Origin: Subtercola boreus
Lineage (GTDB): Bacteria; Actinomycetota; Actinomycetes; Actinomycetales; Microbacteriaceae
DNA length: 64,000 nt
Assembly (NCBI RefSeq): GCF_003399645.1
Contig: NZ_NBXD01000024.1
Span: forward strand, 124,001 to 188,000
Reading direction: 5' to 3'
This document shows, in pieces, positions 1 through 6,893 of the stretch. The position numbers were made by a program, and so were the translations under genes. The stretch's first letter is position 1. Each line of letters begins with the position of its first letter. The notes beneath the pieces are model-generated. The model saw only the letters and a program-made list of their open reading frames with translations, was not told where the DNA came from and made no database searches.

Positions 1-647
1 GCGGGCAGCCGCTGCCGAGCATCCGTCGCCTGCTCGATGACGGTGCAGACCGCGTCGAGCCAGCCCGCCACCACGAACCCGAAGGTCGTCGGCGCGGCGT
101 GCTGCCCCAGTGTGCGGCCCGCCTGCGGGGTTCGGCGATGCTGCTCGGCCAGCACGGTCAGCGCCGACCCCAGCTGCCGCAGGTCGTCGGTCACCCGGTC
201 GAGCACGCGCGCGGCGAGGAACATCGCCGCGGAGTCGACCATGTCCTGGCTCGTCGCTCCGACGTGCACGAATTCGGCCGAGCCGGGATGGCGCTCCTCG
301 GCGAGCGCCGAGAGCCGGGCGACGAGCGGGATGACCGGGTTGCCGCCCGCGCGGGCCGCCACCGCGATCGCCCCGGGGTCGACCACGCCGGGTTCACCAA
401 CCGTGTCGGTGACGGCGAGCATCCAGGTGGGGGCCACGCCCGCGGAGACGAGCGCCCTGCTCAGGGCGACCTCCGCTCTGACCAGCGCAGCGAGCCACGC
501 CTCGTCGCCGATGAGGTGCGAGGCCGAACCGTCAGCGCCGAGCGGGTCGAGCAGGTCGGTGTACCGGAACGACGTCTGCTTCGCGCCCGCCGGAGCCTGC
601 GAGCCCGCCCGCCCGGCAGACAGCCCTGCCGCAGCCGCCTCAGGCAT
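1..647 (-). CDS. pcaB: 3-carboxy-cis,cis-muconate cycloisomerase, 5' part (runs off the window)
   Basis: Beta-ketoadipate pathway enzyme of the fumarase/adenylosuccinate lyase superfamily. It converts the ring-cleavage product of PcaHG into gamma-carboxymuconolactone. About 215 codons are present from an ATG at 647; the reading frame stays open to position 1, so the C-terminal half lies outside the window. The translation carries the PcaB-type segment FVHVGATSQDMVDSA at about residues 126-140 and, further on, GRTLGQHAAPTTFG. The start overlaps the end of pcaG by 8 nt, which implies translational coupling in a pobA-pcaH-pcaG-pcaB operon. The first roughly 25 residues are Ala/Gly-rich and could be an unconserved extension. 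Confidence 0.9.
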   Translation of the reverse strand, partial: MPEAAAAGLSAGRAGSQAPAGAKQTSFRYTDLLDPLGADGSASHLIGDEAWLAALVRAEVALSRALVSAGVAPTWMLAVTDTVGEPGVVDPGAIAVAARAGGNPVIPLVARLSALAEERHPGSAEFVHVGATSQDMVDSAAMFLAARVLDRVTDDLRQLGSALTVLAEQHRRTPQAGRTLGQHAAPTTFGFVVAGWLDAVCTVIEQATDARQRLP

Positions 648-1197
648 CGAAATCCAGGAACACCGTCTCGTTCTCCCCCTGCAACCGGATGTCGAAACGG
701 TACGACCCGGCCCCGTCGGCCACGGCGAGCAGTGTCGGCACCCGCTCAGGCGGCAGCTTCGACAGCACCGCGTCACCAGCGACCGCGGCCGGAACCTCGT
801 CGGGCGTGAGGAAGTAGACGCGCGTGAAGAGGTGGTGCAGCAACCCCCGCGCGAAGAGCGTGACCAGCGCATAGGCCGCTCCGCCGCCCACGGCACCCGG
901 TGTCACCGTGGTGAACGTGTAGTCGCCGGCGCGCGTGGTCTCGGTGCGGCCGAATCCGGTGAAGGTGTACCCGTCGCGCTCGTGGCTGCCCAGCTCGCGA
1001 CTGATGACGCCCGACCCGTCCGGCTGCCAGAGCTCGAGCAGGGCATCCGGAATCCCGATGCCCTCACCGTCGAACACCCGCCCGTGCAGCCTGATGGCGC
1101 CGGGCTGAGCGCGATCGACCACCTCGCCGCCCCGTTCGAACGGCAGGGCGTACCCGAAGAACGGGCCGACGGTCTGCGACGGCGTCTGCTCACTCAT
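640..1197 (-). CDS. pcaG: Protocatechuate 3,4-dioxygenase, alpha subunit
   Basis: Non-catalytic partner of PcaH in the intradiol ring-cleaving dioxygenase that turns protocatechuate into 3-carboxy-cis,cis-muconate in the cytoplasm. 185 aa with the alpha-subunit N-terminal signature TPSQTVGPFFGYAL, then RLHGRVFDGEGIGIPDALLE and the VTLFARGLLHHLFTRVYF segment. The start was placed at the ATG of MSEQ (1197), 8 nt inside the end of pcaH; an ATG nine bases upstream is also in frame. As usual for this subunit, the full set of iron ligands seen in PcaH is not visible. The 3' end overlaps pcaB. Confidence 0.93.
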   Translation of the reverse strand: MSEQTPSQTVGPFFGYALPFERGGEVVDRAQPGAIRLHGRVFDGEGIGIPDALLELWQPDGSGVISRELGSHERDGYTFTGFGRTETTRAGDYTFTTVTPGAVGGGAAYALVTLFARGLLHHLFTRVYFLTPDEVPAAVAGDAVLSKLPPERVPTLLAVADGAGSYRFDIRLQGENETVFLDFDA

Positions 1198-1963
1198 GGT
1201 CATCATCCTGCTCCATCCAGGTCTGTTTCGGGCCGGTCAGCGTGATGTTCCACCGGTAGCCGATGGCCCACTCCGGCACGCTCACGTCGTGGTCGTACTG
1301 CGACACGAGCCTCTGCTGGGCCGCCGGGTCGACGATCGACTGGTAGATCGGGTCGAGCGCGAACAGCGGGTCGCCCGGAAAGTACATCTGCGTCACCAGC
1401 CGCTGGGTGAACGCGGTGCCGAAGAGCGAGAAGTGGATGTGCGCCGGCCGCCAGGCGTTCGTGTGGTTCTTCCACGGGTACGCGCCCGGCTTGATCGTGA
1501 CGAGCCGGTAGCTGCCGTCGTCGCCCGTGATCACGCGGCCGACCCCCGTGAAGTTCGGATCGAGCGGTGCCGGGTGCTGGTCGCGCTTGTGCACGTAGCG
1601 GCCCGAGGCGTTGGCCTGCCAGACCTCGAGCAGCTGATTGCGTACCGGCCGGCCCTCGCCGTCGAGCACCCTGCCGGTCACGATGATGCGCTCGCCCAGC
1701 GGCTCCCCCGGGTGCTGGATGGTGAGGTCGGCCTCGTACGAATCGACATCGGTGTGCCCGAAGGCCGGTGAGGTGCGCTCGATCTCCTCGGGGTCGGCCT
1801 TCACCAGGGCGTGGGTCGGATGCCTCAGCACGGAGCTCCGGTACGGGGCGTAGCCGCGCCTCGGGTGCAGCTCGGGTGTGCCTCCGGCTTCGACCGTCGC
1901 CCGCGCCTCGGCGCTGATCGCGGCGATCTCGCGGTTGATCTCGTTCTGTGTCGACAGCGGCAT
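1190..1963 (-). CDS. pcaH: Protocatechuate 3,4-dioxygenase, beta (catalytic) subunit
   Basis: Catalytic, Fe(III)-binding subunit of the intradiol dioxygenase. 257 aa from the ATG of MPLSTQNEIN; the open frame extends upstream but that extension has no family character. Typical features are the N-terminal RRGYAPYRSSVLRHPTH, the core GRVLDGEGRPVRNQLLEVWQ, and the ligand-bearing segments GAYPWKNHTNAWRPAHIHFS (Tyr and two His) and QMYFPGDPL. It lies 43 nt downstream of pobA and overlaps pcaG. Known role in this family: ring opening of protocatechuate supplied by PobA. Confidence 0.95.
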   Translation of the reverse strand: MPLSTQNEINREIAAISAEARATVEAGGTPELHPRRGYAPYRSSVLRHPTHALVKADPEEIERTSPAFGHTDVDSYEADLTIQHPGEPLGERIIVTGRVLDGEGRPVRNQLLEVWQANASGRYVHKRDQHPAPLDPNFTGVGRVITGDDGSYRLVTIKPGAYPWKNHTNAWRPAHIHFSLFGTAFTQRLVTQMYFPGDPLFALDPIYQSIVDPAAQQRLVSQYDHDVSVPEWAIGYRWNITLTGPKQTWMEQDDDHE

Positions 1964-2006
1964 GCTCGTCTGGCTTTCTGTGTGAGTGGTGTTCAAGATG
2001 CCCGGC

Positions 2007-3188
2007 TCACGCCAGGCGCAGTCCGGTGTACTGCTCGGCCAGAGACCGCATCGCCTCCTCGGAGTGCGTGACATAGTCGAGGCGACCGAGCTGGCTGCGG
2101 TAGTCGAAGGCCGCGGTGTCATCGGTTCCCGGCCGTCGGTGCAGCATGTCGGTCATCCACTGGGAGAACTGCTGCACCTTCCACTGGCGGGCCAGAGCGG
2201 TGTCGCTGTAGGCGTCGAGCAGGGTGTCGTCGCCCGCGTAGTGCCGAACGAGAGCCACACTCAGCTGGGCGACGTCCGACATGGCCGAGTTGAGGCCCTT
2301 CGCACCGGTGGGAGGCACGATGTGGCCTGCGTCGCCGACGAGGAAGAGCCTGCCGAAGTTCATCGTCGAGACGACGAAGCTGCGCATGGGCAGGATCGAC
2401 TTCTCGGTGATCGGGCCCTCCTGGAGCGTCCAGCCGGGAACGGCGAGCCGAGTGTGGAGGGCGTCCCAGATGCGCTCGTCCGACCAGTTCGCCACGTCCT
2501 CCGCCGGATCGACCTGCACATACAGCCGCGAGACGGAGGGCGAACGCATCGAGTGCATCGCGAATCCGTCGTCGTGCAGGGCGTAGATCAGTTCGTCGGT
2601 CGACGGTTCGACGTCGGCGAGGATACCCAGCCACGCGAACGGATACTCGCGCACGTAGGTCTGCAGGGCATCCTTCGGCACCGCCTGCCGGCACACCCCG
2701 TGAAACCCATCCGCGCCCACGATGATGTCGGCATCCACCCGGTGGGCCCGGCGCCCGTGGGTGAAGCTCAGCGAGGGCGAGCCCGTCAGGTCGTGCACCG
2801 CGACATCGCTCGCATCGTAGAACACCGGCGTGCCGGCACCGTCGTGCGCGGCGACCAGGTCGCGCACCACCGACTGCTGGCCGTAGACGGTGACGGTGCG
2901 GTCGATGAGCTCGCTGAAGTCGACACGGTGACGTTCGCCCGCGAACTGCAGGTGGATTCCGTCGTGCACCATGCCCTCCGCCTCGACGCCCGCACCGAGG
3001 CCGAGCCGCTGCAGGGTCTCGACCGAACCCTGCTCCAGAACACCGGCGCGGATACGGCCGAGAACATACTCCCGATCGCGGTTCTCGACGATGACGAAGT
3101 CGATGCCCGCCCGGTGGAGCGACCAGCCCAGCAGCAGGCCGGCTGGGCCGGCGCCGACGATGGCTACGCGGGTGGTGAGGTGGGGCAC
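2007..3188 (-). CDS. pobA: 4-hydroxybenzoate 3-monooxygenase
   Basis: FAD-dependent aromatic hydroxylase that converts 4-hydroxybenzoate to protocatechuate with NAD(P)H and O2. 393 aa, full length for PobA. The Rossmann FAD motif GAGPAG is at residues 12-17 and the second FAD motif GDAGHIVPPTGAKGLN at about 285-300; a DG motif lies in between (VGADGFHGVCRQAVP). Translation starts at a GTG preceded by a GGGAG ribosome site. It lies between the IclR regulator and pcaH on the same strand, so the locus would take 4-hydroxybenzoate through ring cleavage. Confidence 0.95.
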   Translation of the reverse strand: MPHLTTRVAIVGAGPAGLLLGWSLHRAGIDFVIVENRDREYVLGRIRAGVLEQGSVETLQRLGLGAGVEAEGMVHDGIHLQFAGERHRVDFSELIDRTVTVYGQQSVVRDLVAAHDGAGTPVFYDASDVAVHDLTGSPSLSFTHGRRAHRVDADIIVGADGFHGVCRQAVPKDALQTYVREYPFAWLGILADVEPSTDELIYALHDDGFAMHSMRSPSVSRLYVQVDPAEDVANWSDERIWDALHTRLAVPGWTLQEGPITEKSILPMRSFVVSTMNFGRLFLVGDAGHIVPPTGAKGLNSAMSDVAQLSVALVRHYAGDDTLLDAYSDTALARQWKVQQFSQWMTDMLHRRPGTDDTAAFDYRSQLGRLDYVTHSEEAMRSLAEQYTGLRLA

Positions 3189-3257
3189 GCGGATCTCCCT
3201 AGCGACGGTGACAGGATGCTCGCCAGCATGGACTCTTCGCGAACCGCGGTGGGGTGA

Positions 3258-3276
3258 CCTTCCGTTCAGCGGAAGG
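3258..3276 (-). other. Small hairpin spanning the stop codon of the IclR gene
   Basis: Perfect 7-bp inverted repeat CCTTCCG-TTCAG-CGGAAGG; the stop codon of the IclR gene lies in the 5-nt loop. There is no T-run after it, so this is not a classical terminator. It could affect readthrough into pobA or protect an mRNA 3' end. Confidence 0.3.
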
Positions 3277-4036
3277 AACTGTCGTAGCCGAGGGCGCGGC
3301 CGATACCGCGGGCGGCGAGGCGCACGACGGCCTCGGTCTGCCGGGACGAGGCATCCGTCGTTCGCACGACGACCGAGACGGCCCCGACGACGGCACCGGT
3401 GCGGTCGTGCAGCGGGGCGGCGGTCGACGACGATCCGGGGGTCATCTCTTCGCTCATCTGGGCGATTCCGGTGGTGCGGATGTCGGCGAGCCGGCGACGC
3501 AGCCGGTCGGGCGAGGTCACGGTGTTGGGCAGAAAACCGGCCAGGGGTGACGCGAGGTACTCGTTGATCAGCGCCGTCGGCGCGAATGCCAGCAGAACGA
3601 GGCCCACGCCTGTCGAATGCAGCGGCAGTCGGGCTCCGACACGCGAGATGATCGGCACCGCGTCATGACCCGTGAGCTTCTCGAGGTAGAGCGCGTCATG
3701 CCCGTCGAGAATCGCGAGGTGCACGTGCTCGTGGGTGGCCTCGAAGAGGTCTTCGAGGTAGGGCAGGGCGATCGTACGCAGGTTCCGGGCGGGAGGCGCG
3801 AGCGTGCCGAGCTCCCAGAGGCGAAGGCCCAGCGAGTAGCGACCGTCGTCGTCGCGGCTGAGACCGCCCCACGCCACCCATTCCCCGACGAGCCGGTGAG
3901 CCGTCGAGAGGGGCAGCCCCGTGCGCTCGGCGATCGCGGTCAACGTCAGCGACGACGAGGCGGGGGGCCGGGCGAAGGCATCGGCGATGGCGAAGAGCTT
4001 GTCGGCGACAGAGCGGCCGGTCGTTGCGTCAGCCAT
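3266..4036 (-). CDS. IclR-family transcriptional regulator of the pob/pca genes
   Basis: 256-aa regulator with an N-terminal winged helix-turn-helix (about residues 8-70; ERTGLPLSTAHRLVGEW is the recognition region) and a C-terminal IclR ligand domain (ILDGHDALYLEKLTG, GARLPLHSTGVGLVLLAFAP, GIAQMSEEMTPGSSSTAAPL). IclR proteins such as PcaR, PobR and PcaU commonly control 4-hydroxybenzoate and protocatechuate operons. Its position directly upstream of pobA on the same strand suggests that job here (inference). The ATG at 4036 overlaps the stop of the upstream membrane protein gene by 8 nt; a longer start at 4072 is in frame but would overlap that gene more. Confidence 0.88.
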   Translation of the reverse strand: MADATTGRSVADKLFAIADAFARPPASSSLTLTAIAERTGLPLSTAHRLVGEWVAWGGLSRDDDGRYSLGLRLWELGTLAPPARNLRTIALPYLEDLFEATHEHVHLAILDGHDALYLEKLTGHDAVPIISRVGARLPLHSTGVGLVLLAFAPTALINEYLASPLAGFLPNTVTSPDRLRRRLADIRTTGIAQMSEEMTPGSSSTAAPLHDRTGAVVGAVSVVVRTTDASSRQTEAVVRLAARGIGRALGYDSSFR

Positions 4037-4748
4037 GGGACCCGCCGGCGCCCGCGGCGACCCGGCCGACACTTCTCTCGTCCTGAACGCCGGTCGGCGA
4101 GGGAGCGGGCGGCCGCGGGTGCACCCGTCGCGGAGGCATCCGCGGCAGCCGACTCGCAGCGATCAGCCCCGCCGACACCAGGAGGATGAGCGCTGCCAGC
4201 ACGGCCGCGTAGACCCCCACTGCAGAGTAGCTCCCGGCCCACTGCGGGTCGAGGAAGATGTACGGATACCAGCCGACCGCCGGACCCCGCACCAGCGTGT
4301 ACGCCGCGTAGACGAGAGGGAACGCGAGCGACACCCACACCGTGTTCCAGTGCAGCCGCCGCCTCCCGGGCGCGAACACGAAATCGAGGATCGCATACGA
4401 CGGCACCACGAAATGCAGCACCTTCTCCGAGGTCGGCACCAGAAAGACGTAGTCGGCGATCCCCGCGTTCGCGATGAGCGCGACGAAGGTGACGCCCGAC
4501 ACCACCAGGTATGCCGTGACGAGAGCCCGAAGCACCGTCAGCCATTCCCGTTCGGCACGGTGCAGCCCTCGCGCGAGCAGCAGAACCAGCAGGACGACGA
4601 ACGCGATGTTGCTCTCGATGGTGAAGTAGCTGAGCAGATTGGATGCCCGGCAGGTGCCGCTCGCGAACACGCAGTCGGCCCGGGAGAGCAGCGCGAGAAA
4701 GGTCGTCACAAGAGCTGCAGTGCGCAGAACGAGAAACAGAACCTTCAC
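4029..4748 (-). CDS. Pr6Pr-family integral membrane protein
   Basis: 239-aa hydrophobic protein with about six predicted membrane helices and a charged, Pro/Arg-rich C-terminal tail. Pattern and motifs (NLLSYFTIESNI near the N-terminus, HFVVPSYAILDFVF in the middle) match Pr6Pr-type actinobacterial membrane proteins, whose function is unknown. It starts at a GTG with a GGGAG ribosome site and overlaps the IclR gene by 8 nt, so it may be co-transcribed with it; a role in aromatic uptake or efflux cannot be claimed. The stretch from 4749 to 4839 is the divergent promoter region shared with the lipoprotein gene. Confidence 0.7.
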   Translation of the reverse strand: MKVLFLVLRTAALVTTFLALLSRADCVFASGTCRASNLLSYFTIESNIAFVVLLVLLLARGLHRAEREWLTVLRALVTAYLVVSGVTFVALIANAGIADYVFLVPTSEKVLHFVVPSYAILDFVFAPGRRRLHWNTVWVSLAFPLVYAAYTLVRGPAVGWYPYIFLDPQWAGSYSAVGVYAAVLAALILLVSAGLIAASRLPRMPPRRVHPRPPAPSPTGVQDERSVGRVAAGAGGSHG

Positions 4749-4839
4749 GGGACTCCCGACGCCGGTTGCGGTACCACAAGGCTACGTTGCCGCCGGTGCG
4801 GTGTTTCCCATCCTGCCCGGTTGCTCGTACGCTGGCCAG

Positions 4840-5508
4840 ATGGCGACAGACTCCGGCGGCGCGGCCGCACGACCCGTCGCGACGTGTTCGCGGGGGCGAG
4901 CGGGGCTGCGGCTGCGGGTGGGGGTACGGCTGCGGCTCACGCTCTCGGCCCTGTCGCTGGCCGCGCTGGCGGTCGGAGTCATCGGATGCTCGCCCGCCGA
5001 GGTGTCGCCCACGGGCATCCCGACCCCCACCGACCAGGCGAATTCGGAGTGGGGTTCGTATGGCAACAGGGACGACGCCTGCTCGGCGGTGGCGGGCGAT
5101 CTGCTGACACTCGCCCTCGTTCCGAAGAACCTCGCCCTCGCCGACCCGGGCAGCGGCGTGAACGACATCGACGACGTCATCGTCGCTGCGGGAACCGCCG
5201 CGCCCCCGTCAGTCGCGCCGAACTACCAGCAGCTCTCGGCCCTCGTGCGCTCCTACGGCGTGCAACTGGCCGCCTGGAGCGCGGCCACAGCACCCAGCCC
5301 GACGCCCACGGTGACGCAGACCCCGTCGCTGACCCTGTCGCCCACGCCGAGCCCGGCGTCGACGCCGACCAGTCCCGCCTCCGCCTCCCCCTCCCCCTCT
5401 GCCTCTGCCTCGCCGACGTCCGCTCCCGACCGCCCCACCTTCGACGACACTCCGTACACCGCCCGTCTCGACGGCATCAAAACCTGGCTCTCCACCACCT
5501 GCGGCTGA
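4840..5508 (+). CDS. Putative lipoprotein with Ser/Pro/Thr-rich segment
   Basis: 222-aa protein not assigned to a family. A hydrophobic segment (about residues 33-49) ends in a lipobox-like V-I-G-C with Cys50. The N-region before it is long and Arg-rich, so translation may start further downstream. The mature part has a short globular region, then a low-complexity stretch of TPSPTPSPAS type repeats at about 150-195, and a short conserved-looking end with a final Cys. Likely membrane-anchored and surface exposed. It is immediately followed by the left copy of the direct repeat that brackets hicAB. Confidence 0.6.
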   Translation: MATDSGGAAARPVATCSRGRAGLRLRVGVRLRLTLSALSLAALAVGVIGCSPAEVSPTGIPTPTDQANSEWGSYGNRDDACSAVAGDLLTLALVPKNLALADPGSGVNDIDDVIVAAGTAAPPSVAPNYQQLSALVRSYGVQLAAWSAATAPSPTPTVTQTPSLTLSPTPSPASTPTSPASASPSPSASASPTSAPDRPTFDDTPYTARLDGIKTWLSTTCG

Positions 5509-5513
5509 CCGCA

Positions 5514-5547
5514 CAGCGGAAGCGCAGGGAACGTGCAGACGCCTCCG
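5514..5547. repeat. Left copy of a 34-bp direct repeat flanking hicAB
   Basis: Begins CAGCGGAAGCGCAGGGAACG and ends GCCTCCG. It matches 6210-6243 at 31 of 34 positions in the same orientation. It ends on the base next to the hicB stop codon and starts 5 bp after the lipoprotein stop. It may be an insertion or attachment-site footprint of the hicAB cassette. Confidence 0.8.
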
Positions 5548-5937
5548 TCAGGCGCTCAGCGGCTGGTTGACGATCTGCGAAACGCGACCCGGTGACACAT
5601 GGAGCAGGCCAGCGATGTCGCGAACGGAATACCCGGCCGCCGTGAGTTCACGCGCCCGCTCGCTCGTCTCGGCCTGGAGCCGCTTGACCCGTGCATCGTT
5701 GGCCCGTCGCTCGGCGCCCAGTTCGGCCGCCACTTTCACCACCGCGGGCACCTTCTCGTAGCTGTACTCGATCTCGAGGGTCGCCTCGTTGCTGATGTCG
5801 AGCACGAGTGCGATCGCCTCACGAACGCTGTGGTCGAGTGAGACCAGGCTCCGGGCGAAGGTGTGCGCACCGGGTAGGTTCGTGACGTCAGCGACCCACG
5901 TGTCGCCGTCCAGACCGATTTCGACACGGTAGATCAT
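5548..5937 (-). CDS. hicB: HicB-type antitoxin with C-terminal DNA-binding domain
   Basis: 129 aa. The N-terminal part (residues 1 to about 55; IYRVEIGLDGDTWVADVTNL, then HTFARSLVSLDHSVREAI) has the HicB degenerate RNase H-like pattern. The C-terminal part (about 95-125; AAGYSVRDIAGLLHVSPGRV) is a helix-turn-helix. In this family HicB neutralises the HicA mRNA interferase and represses its own operon. The ATG overlaps the hicA stop by 4 nt, so the pair is translationally coupled. The gene ends exactly at the left flanking direct repeat. Confidence 0.85.
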   Translation of the reverse strand: MIYRVEIGLDGDTWVADVTNLPGAHTFARSLVSLDHSVREAIALVLDISNEATLEIEYSYEKVPAVVKVAAELGAERRANDARVKRLQAETSERARELTAAGYSVRDIAGLLHVSPGRVSQIVNQPLSA

Positions 5938-6143
5938 GACAGCCAGTCCTTTCCGAATATGGGCTCGAGATCCCGTTCAATGGATCGCTGAGTGCCTCGG
6001 GGCACGTCTCCCGAATGTTGGGGCACAACAGTCTGAGCCATCAGCCCGTCTCCGGTTGCTCGGTACAGTCGGTGCGACCCCCGTTGCCTGACCATCTGGC
6101 CACCGAGCCGTTCGATTCGTCGACCAATCTCCCGGGCCTTCAT
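5934..6143 (-). CDS. hicA: HicA-type toxin (mRNA interferase)
   Basis: 69 aa, normal size for HicA. It has the small dsRNA-binding-like fold pattern: KAREIGRRIERLGGQMVRQRG followed by Ser23-His24, where the GSH histidine is the expected catalytic residue, and VVPQHSGDVPRGTQRSIERD near the C-terminus. Family role: ribosome-independent cleavage of mRNA, held in check by HicB. It is first in the operon, toxin before antitoxin, as usual for hicAB. No Shine-Dalgarno is visible in the 8 bases before the ATG, consistent with a leaderless message. Confidence 0.88.
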   Translation of the reverse strand: MKAREIGRRIERLGGQMVRQRGSHRLYRATGDGLMAQTVVPQHSGDVPRGTQRSIERDLEPIFGKDWLS

Positions 6144-6191
6144 ACCGTACAGTTTAGTGACTAAACACGCAAGTGTCTAGCGACTAAACAC
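6144..6191 (-). promoter_or_regulatory. hicAB promoter with two operator-like palindromes
   Basis: On the minus strand TAGACA (6179-6174) and TAAACT (6156-6151) are separated by 17 bp, a good -35/-10 pair. The -10 ends 7 nt before the hicA ATG, so transcription would start at or next to the start codon (leaderless). A perfect palindrome with 7-bp arms, GTTTAGTGACTAAAC (6152-6166), covers the -10. A second, imperfect one (6173-6191, GTGTCTAG-CGA-CTAAACAC) covers the -35. Both share the half site ACTAAAC and are good candidates for HicB autorepression. Confidence 0.7.
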
Positions 6192-6209
6192 CCCCTCCTT
6201 CGGTATGTT

Positions 6210-6243
6210 CAGCAGAAGCGCAGGGAACGCGCAGACACCTCCG
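6210..6243. repeat. Right copy of the 34-bp direct repeat flanking hicAB
   Basis: Begins CAGCAGAAGCGCAGGGAACG and ends ACCTCCG. It is 31/34 identical to 5514-5547 and in the same orientation. It lies just upstream of the hicAB promoter region and 73 bp before the small membrane peptide gene. Together the two copies enclose hicAB plus its operators and nothing else. Confidence 0.8.
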
Positions 6244-6316
6244 AGACAGGGCTGTCACCCTGAAGAAGCATTCGCCGGGCGGCGCGTGCACCACAACCCG
6301 AACCGAAGGACGAACC

Positions 6317-6454
6317 GTGTCGCACCTGCTTGACGACGCCATCGCAGGCGGCCTTGTCGTGACCTCCGTCTGGACGGTCGGATCGGTGGCGCTGGCGCTG
6401 CTCCTCGGCCGCGTCGTGCGGGCCCGCGAGACGTACGACCTGCGCGACCGCTGA
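6317..6454 (+). CDS. Small single-pass membrane peptide (45 aa), function unknown
   Basis: GTG start with a well placed GAAGGA ribosome site (6305-6310, 6-nt spacer). The 45-residue product begins MSHLLDDAIAGG, continues with one hydrophobic helix (about residues 10-33, ending ALALLLGRVV), and has a charged C-terminus RARETYDLRDR. Composition and the ribosome site argue for a real gene. It does not match a family known to me. It lies next to the right hicAB flanking repeat; whether it belongs with the toxin cassette or with the ancestral locus is unclear. Confidence 0.6.
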   Translation: MSHLLDDAIAGGLVVTSVWTVGSVALALLLGRVVRARETYDLRDR

Positions 6455-6610
6455 CATCCACTCCGCCGTGAAGCGCGAGCCCCGCTCGAGCCCGGATGTG
6501 GGAGAACGTGCAGCGGCAAACACTTCTACCCGGGGCGACCGGGCCCTACGCTGGGTACCGACCCGAGCGATGCCGCTCGGCGCACGCGACACGGAAAGAG
6601 CAGGGAAGCT

Positions 6611-6856
6611 ATGACCGACCAAGGCACCTACAAAGCAGAGCTCATCGGGCCGGGGGTCATCGGCAACAATGAGGTCGTGGAGCTCACATTCGTCGACGGC
6701 GCCTACCAGGATCTCGTCGAGCTCACCTTCGAGGCCGCAGGCACCACCTCGGTGCGAACCTGGGCCCTCGGCGAGGTCGGCGAAGACACCCTCGAACCGA
6801 TCCCCTACAACTTTCTCGGCGAAGTCGACCAGACCCCGCCCAACGTCGAGAACTGA
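6611..6856 (+). CDS. Hypothetical acidic 81-aa protein
   Basis: 81 aa with a Shine-Dalgarno (CAGGGAAGCT) before the ATG. The product is acidic, lacks a signal peptide or membrane helix, and looks like a small beta-rich cytosolic protein: YKAELIGPGVIGNNEVVELT, then ELTFEAAGTTSVRTWALGEV. No family was recognised. It is convergent with the aldose epimerase gene. The 156 bp before it, after the small membrane peptide, hold its presumed promoter but no clear boxes. Confidence 0.65.
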   Translation: MTDQGTYKAELIGPGVIGNNEVVELTFVDGAYQDLVELTFEAAGTTSVRTWALGEVGEDTLEPIPYNFLGEVDQTPPNVEN

Positions 6857-6893
6857 CGACGCCTCGGGCATCCGGCCCGCCCACTGACGCCGG

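Noticed and set aside
37-1245. Long plus-strand open frame antisense to pcaB/pcaG
   Set aside because: Arg/Ala/Pro-rich shadow typical of GC-rich DNA; the minus strand encodes clear Pca proteins.
3921-5570. 549-codon plus-strand frame over the IclR and Pr6Pr genes
   Set aside because: Composition (Arg/His/Pro) is that of an antisense shadow and it overlaps well-supported genes on the other strand.
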